Assembly: GCA_012520915.1 (NCBI GenBank)
Contig: JAAYNJ010000010.1
Span: forward strand, 105,160 to 169,159
Length of the DNA: 64,000 bases
Source of the DNA: Oscillospiraceae bacterium
GTDB lineage: Bacteria; Bacillota; Clostridia; Oscillospirales; Ruminococcaceae
Direction: 5' to 3'
Every line of letters begins with the position of its first letter. Within the stretch, counting starts at the first letter, position 1. The notes beneath the pieces are model-generated. The model searched no databases, had not been told where the DNA came from, and worked only from the letters and a program-made list of their open reading frames with translations. Below, piece by piece: positions 61,557 to 64,000 of this stretch. The position numbers and the translations under genes were made by a program.

Positions 61557-62114
61557 ATGATTTCTGCCGGTGATTTTAGAAACGGTGTGACATTTGAAGA
61601 AGACGGAAATGTTTATCAGATAATTGAATTTCAACATGTAAAGCCGGGAAAAGGTGCAGCTTTTGTCAGAACAAAAATAAAAAATGTTATGACAGGAAGT
61701 GTTACGGAAAAAACATACAGCCCTTCGGAAAAATTTGAAAGTGCATACATAGAAAGAAGGGAAATGGGGTACTCCTATAACGACAGCGGGCTCTATTACT
61801 TTATGGATAATGAAACGTACGAAATGATACCCATATCTGAAAGCGATCTGCCCGAGAACTTTAGGTTTATTAAAGAGAATATGAATGTAAAAGTCCTGTC
61901 ATATAAAGGAAATGTCTTCGGATTGGAATTGCCCATGTTTGTCGAATTGACGGTTACTGAAACCGAACCCGGATTTAAGGGAAATACTGCAACAAATACA
62001 CTTAAACCGGCGACTCTCGAAACGGGTGCCGAAGTTAGGGTTCCTCTTTTCATAGAAGAGGGAGAAAAAATAAGAATAGATACAAGAACCGGAGAATATA
62101 TGGAACGCGCTTAA
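61557..62114 (+). CDS. efp: Elongation factor P
   Basis: EF-P relieves ribosome stalling at polyproline. The 185-residue protein has three beta-barrel domains; the tip loop [12 protein letters not shown] has Lys32, the residue modified in many bacteria. In Bacillus it is 5-aminopentanolylated; no modification gene is visible here. C-terminal [13 protein letters not shown] is the normal family ending. AAAGGAGAATAAT precedes the ATG. The proline-rich surface protein at 62623 could be a client. Confidence 0.97.
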   Translation: MISAGDFRNGVTFEEDGNVYQIIEFQHVKPGKGAAFVRTKIKNVMTGSVTEKTYSPSEKFESAYIERREMGYSYNDSGLYYFMDNETYEMIPISESDLPENFRFIKENMNVKVLSYKGNVFGLELPMFVELTVTETEPGFKGNTATNTLKPATLETGAEVRVPLFIEEGEKIRIDTRTGEYMERA

Positions 62115-62156
62115 GCAATAAAAATTCTGTTAAAATTTTTAAGGAGATGAATAAAT

Positions 62157-62576
62157 ATGTCGCTCTCTGAAAAGTACGCATATATCAAAGGACTTATTGA
62201 CGGCGGAGAGATAAAATTTGAAGGAAAGAACCAGAAGCTCTTTGATGCATTAATGGATATTCTTGATGAAATGGTAACAAAAGTGTCCGATCTCGATGAG
62301 GAGTTGACAGGAGCCTATGAGAGCCTATACCTGATTTCGGATAGACTCGAAGAGATTGATGAAGATGTCGACTTTCTCTTTGAAAATGACTTGGATGACG
62401 CCGATTATTGCGATAATCTTGAAGATATTAATATGTATTGTGAAAATTGCAATGAAACGGTTTCGGTTGATCCCTATGCATCTTTTTTAGGGGAGGCCTA
62501 TTGCCCGGAATGCAACGAGAGAATTGAGTCGGAAGAACAGTGCGAATGCGACCTGGAATGCTGTGAAATAGAATAA
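62157..62576 (+). CDS. CD1247 N-terminal domain protein with C-terminal Cys-rich zinc ribbon
   Basis: This 139-residue acidic protein has an N-terminal helical region (SLSEKYAYIKGLIDGGEIKF and a helix to about residue 70). A Cys-rich C-terminal part follows (YCENCNETV, YCPECNERI, then CECDLECCEIE), the first pairs forming a zinc ribbon. It corresponds to the Clostridia family called CD1247 N-terminal domain protein, commonly downstream of efp. The function is unknown. It follows an AAGGAGATG ribosome site and is probably cotranscribed with efp. Confidence 0.82.
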   Translation: MSLSEKYAYIKGLIDGGEIKFEGKNQKLFDALMDILDEMVTKVSDLDEELTGAYESLYLISDRLEEIDEDVDFLFENDLDDADYCDNLEDINMYCENCNETVSVDPYASFLGEAYCPECNERIESEEQCECDLECCEIE

Positions 62577-62582
62577 ATTTTA

Positions 62583-62619
62583 ATGGGTTTATAGATTAAT
62601 AAACTATAAACCCATTTTA
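62583..62619 (+). terminator. Terminator-like hairpin before the SGNH hydrolase gene
   Basis: A 12-bp stem ATGGGTTTATAG / CTATAAACCCAT (62584-62615 with a 9-base loop) ends in TTTTAA. It lies only 8 bases before the next start codon. Confidence 0.75.
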
Positions 62620-62622
62620 ACG

Positions 62623-64000
62623 ATGAGTGCTATGAAAAGAAAATTAAACAAAAAATCCAATAGAAACCTGTCTGCCGGAGCAACGGCGTTTTTTGTTTTG
62701 AGTGCTACACTTATTATTTGTGCTGCGATTTATATAGGACTGTCATTTAAGTTTGAGAAAATTAGGGATATTGGAGAATATAAAAATGGAAATGAAAAGA
62801 AGGTTGTCTTTGAAGATATAGTGCTTTCTGATGAGATAGATAAACAAAATCCTAAATTTAAGGGAGTAATTTTAGAAGAAACCGCCGACGCAGGGGAAAA
62901 ATATCTAAAAGAAACGCTGTTTGTAGGTGATAGCAATACCTTGAGAATTTCATTGTTTGACTTATTACCGCTCTCAAATGTTATGGGAATTGAGGGATTG
63001 GGGATACAATCGGTCGATGAACATCCGGGAATCTATTGGTCGGGGATTTCCAACCCTCTTACTATAATCAAATCGATTGCTATGGCGCAACCGAGGCGGA
63101 TAATAATATGTTTGGGGACAAATAATGTCAATAACAAAAATACAGACTGGTTTATTGAAAAGTACGATAACGTTTTAGACAAAATAAAAGATGCCTACAA
63201 ATACAGCGATGTGATAATCATGTCCGTACCTCCGTTTGGCAGAAACGGCATAAATGCAAACGAAAACAACAAGACAATAAGAAGTTTTAACTCTCGTCTT
63301 TTGGAACTTGCCAAAACAAAAGAATTGGCATATTTGAATGTCTATGAAGTTCTGGCAGACAATGAAGGGTTTTTAAAAAGCGAGTATGTAATTGACGACG
63401 GTATACATTTGTCGGAGAGCGGAGTTGAAAAGCTTTTGGAATATGTTAGAACTCATTCCAAAGTTGATGAAGACAGAAGGCCTAAACCGTTGAAAGACAT
63501 TCCAAACAGAAGACCGGCTCCTTATGTGCCGCCTGAAGAAAAACCTGAATATTCGCCCGCGGCAACAGCCCAATTCATTATGAGCGAGCTTGTCCAAAAC
63601 GGTTTCTACCTGCCGGAAGGAAAAACGGATTTTAAATCGGCCCTGTTTTCGTATACATATACTTACGAGAAAAAACTGGTAAAAGCCGGTATGGAGCAAG
63701 CGATAGCAAAGGAAATCGCATCTCAGGTAATGGGACAGCAGAGCGGGGGAACTGTCGCCGCATTAGGCTACCTCGATGATAGCGGCACATATTATTTCTT
63801 TACCGTTTACTTTTTCGCCGAAGCGGAACCTCCGTCAACACCTGATCCTCCCGAAACACCTGATCCTCCCGAAACACCTGATCCTCCCGAAACGCCTGAT
63901 CCCCCCGAAACGCCTGATCCCCCCGAAACGCCTGATCCCCCCGAAACGCCTGATCCCCCCGAAACGCCTGATCCCCCCGAAACGCCTGATCCCCCCGAAA
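62623..64000 (+). CDS. Membrane-anchored SGNH/GDSL hydrolase with proline-rich repeats (3' end outside window)
   Basis: The frame is open from ATG 62623 to the right edge (459 codons). After a basic N terminus comes one membrane segment (about 18-41), so the protein is probably anchored and faces outward. The SGNH blocks are visible: block I FVGDSNTLR (101-108, with Ser104), block III LGTNNVNN (164-171) and block V DDGIHLSESG (258-267, with Asp and His). This makes a probable esterase, perhaps an O-acetylesterase acting on a wall polymer. Residues 281-330 are Pro-rich and 330-400 hold a small alpha/beta domain. From about residue 407 a PDPPET hexapeptide repeat runs past the edge. No ribosome site is visible upstream, and ATG 62632 is an alternative start. 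Confidence 0.85.
   Translation, partial: MSAMKRKLNKKSNRNLSAGATAFFVLSATLIICAAIYIGLSFKFEKIRDIGEYKNGNEKKVVFEDIVLSDEIDKQNPKFKGVILEETADAGEKYLKETLFVGDSNTLRISLFDLLPLSNVMGIEGLGIQSVDEHPGIYWSGISNPLTIIKSIAMAQPRRIIICLGTNNVNNKNTDWFIEKYDNVLDKIKDAYKYSDVIIMSVPPFGRNGINANENNKTIRSFNSRLLELAKTKELAYLNVYEVLADNEGFLKSEYVIDDGIHLSESGVEKLLEYVRTHSKVDEDRRPKPLKDIPNRRPAPYVPPEEKPEYSPAATAQFIMSELVQNGFYLPEGKTDFKSALFSYTYTYEKKLVKAGMEQAIAKEIASQVMGQQSGGTVAALGYLDDSGTYYFFTVYFFAEAEPPSTPDPPETPDPPETPDPPETPDPPETPDPPETPDPPETPDPPETPDPPETPDPPE
63841..64000 (+). repeat. 18-bp tandem repeat encoding PDPPET
   Basis: Almost nine copies of an 18-base unit are seen and the array continues past the edge. The first three copies contain CCTCCC and the later ones CCCCCC, and the last codon changes from ACA to ACG in the third copy. 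The order of variants suggests recent expansion of the second type. Copy number can change by slippage in steps that keep the frame, and the C6 tracts could also cause frame shifts. Confidence 0.95.

Noticed and set aside
1..64000. Prophage, insertion sequence, integron, CRISPR array or toxin-antitoxin pair
   Set aside because: No transposase, integrase, Cas-like or toxin-like gene and no spaced direct repeats were found. The only tandem array is the coding repeat at 63841.

Overview
The window reads as a chromosomal segment of a low-to-moderate GC Gram-positive bacterium, most likely class Clostridia (Bacillota). The basis is gene order (rpmG-secE-nusG-rplKA-rplJL, infC-rpmI-rplT, dprA-topA-trmFO, plsX-rnc-smc-ftsY, yhbY-nadD-yqeK-rsfS, pepP-efp), strong AGGAGG-type ribosome sites, frequent TTG starts, Firmicutes-type L10 and L20 leaders, and anaerobe genes (desulfoferrodoxin, iron alcohol dehydrogenase, DUF1858 redox-disulfide protein). 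I could not fix the genus from the sequence. Most genes lie on the + strand. I saw no prophage, insertion sequence or CRISPR array.

Layout. 1-2.1 kb: the end of a membrane-anchored family 2 glycosyltransferase, tRNA-Leu(CAA), then a SigH-like sigma factor, a degenerate tRNA-like element and a zinc-ribbon protein that may share a transcript. 2.1-11.1 kb: an operon of a DUF1858 protein, TrmK, a Nif3-like protein, RqcH, a NifS-type desulfurase, ThiI and a 1050-residue CinA/pseudo-sortase/SpoIID fusion. 11.2-15.3 kb (- strand): ddl, murI, DUF1934 and argS. 15.4-18.9 kb: rpmG-secE-nusG-rplKA-rplJL with leader elements, ending in a terminator instead of running into rpoBC. 19-21.2 kb: a CofE-like ligase, a decayed ABC-ATPase fragment and desulfoferrodoxin.

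21.4-36.3 kb is a metabolic stretch: folC, gltX, an aminotransferase with trpS, an iron alcohol dehydrogenase, a NusG-domain-II protein, a PepV-like dipeptidase, an AbrB-type membrane protein, nucleoside hydrolase, a metallo-beta-lactamase-fold hydrolase, adenine deaminase, peroxiredoxin and a HAD phosphatase. 36.3-38.3 kb encodes a large polytopic membrane protein. 38.7-58.7 kb is dense housekeeping: infC-rpmI-rplT, an SpoU methyltransferase, dprA, topA, trmFO, plsX, rnc, a radical SAM protein, smc, ftsY, rdgB, yhbY, nadD, yqeK, an LCP protein, rsfS and leuS. 58.7-62.6 kb holds rpsU, yqeG, nfo, pepP, efp and a CD1247-like protein. The last gene, a membrane-anchored SGNH hydrolase with an expanding PDPPET repeat, runs off the right edge.

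The most unusual object is the CinA fusion at 7900-11052. A cytoplasmic nucleotide-metabolism enzyme is joined through one membrane segment to an extracytoplasmic class B sortase-like domain, which has lost its catalytic His and Cys, and then to a SpoIID/LytB peptidoglycan domain. Other points of interest are the degenerate tRNA-like sequence at 1677-1744, the separation of rplL from rpoBC, non-ATG starts of infC (ATA/ATT) and a HAD gene (ATT), a perfect 23-bp inverted repeat at 20191-20242, back-to-back divergent promoters at 24277-24334, and the tandem repeat at the right edge.
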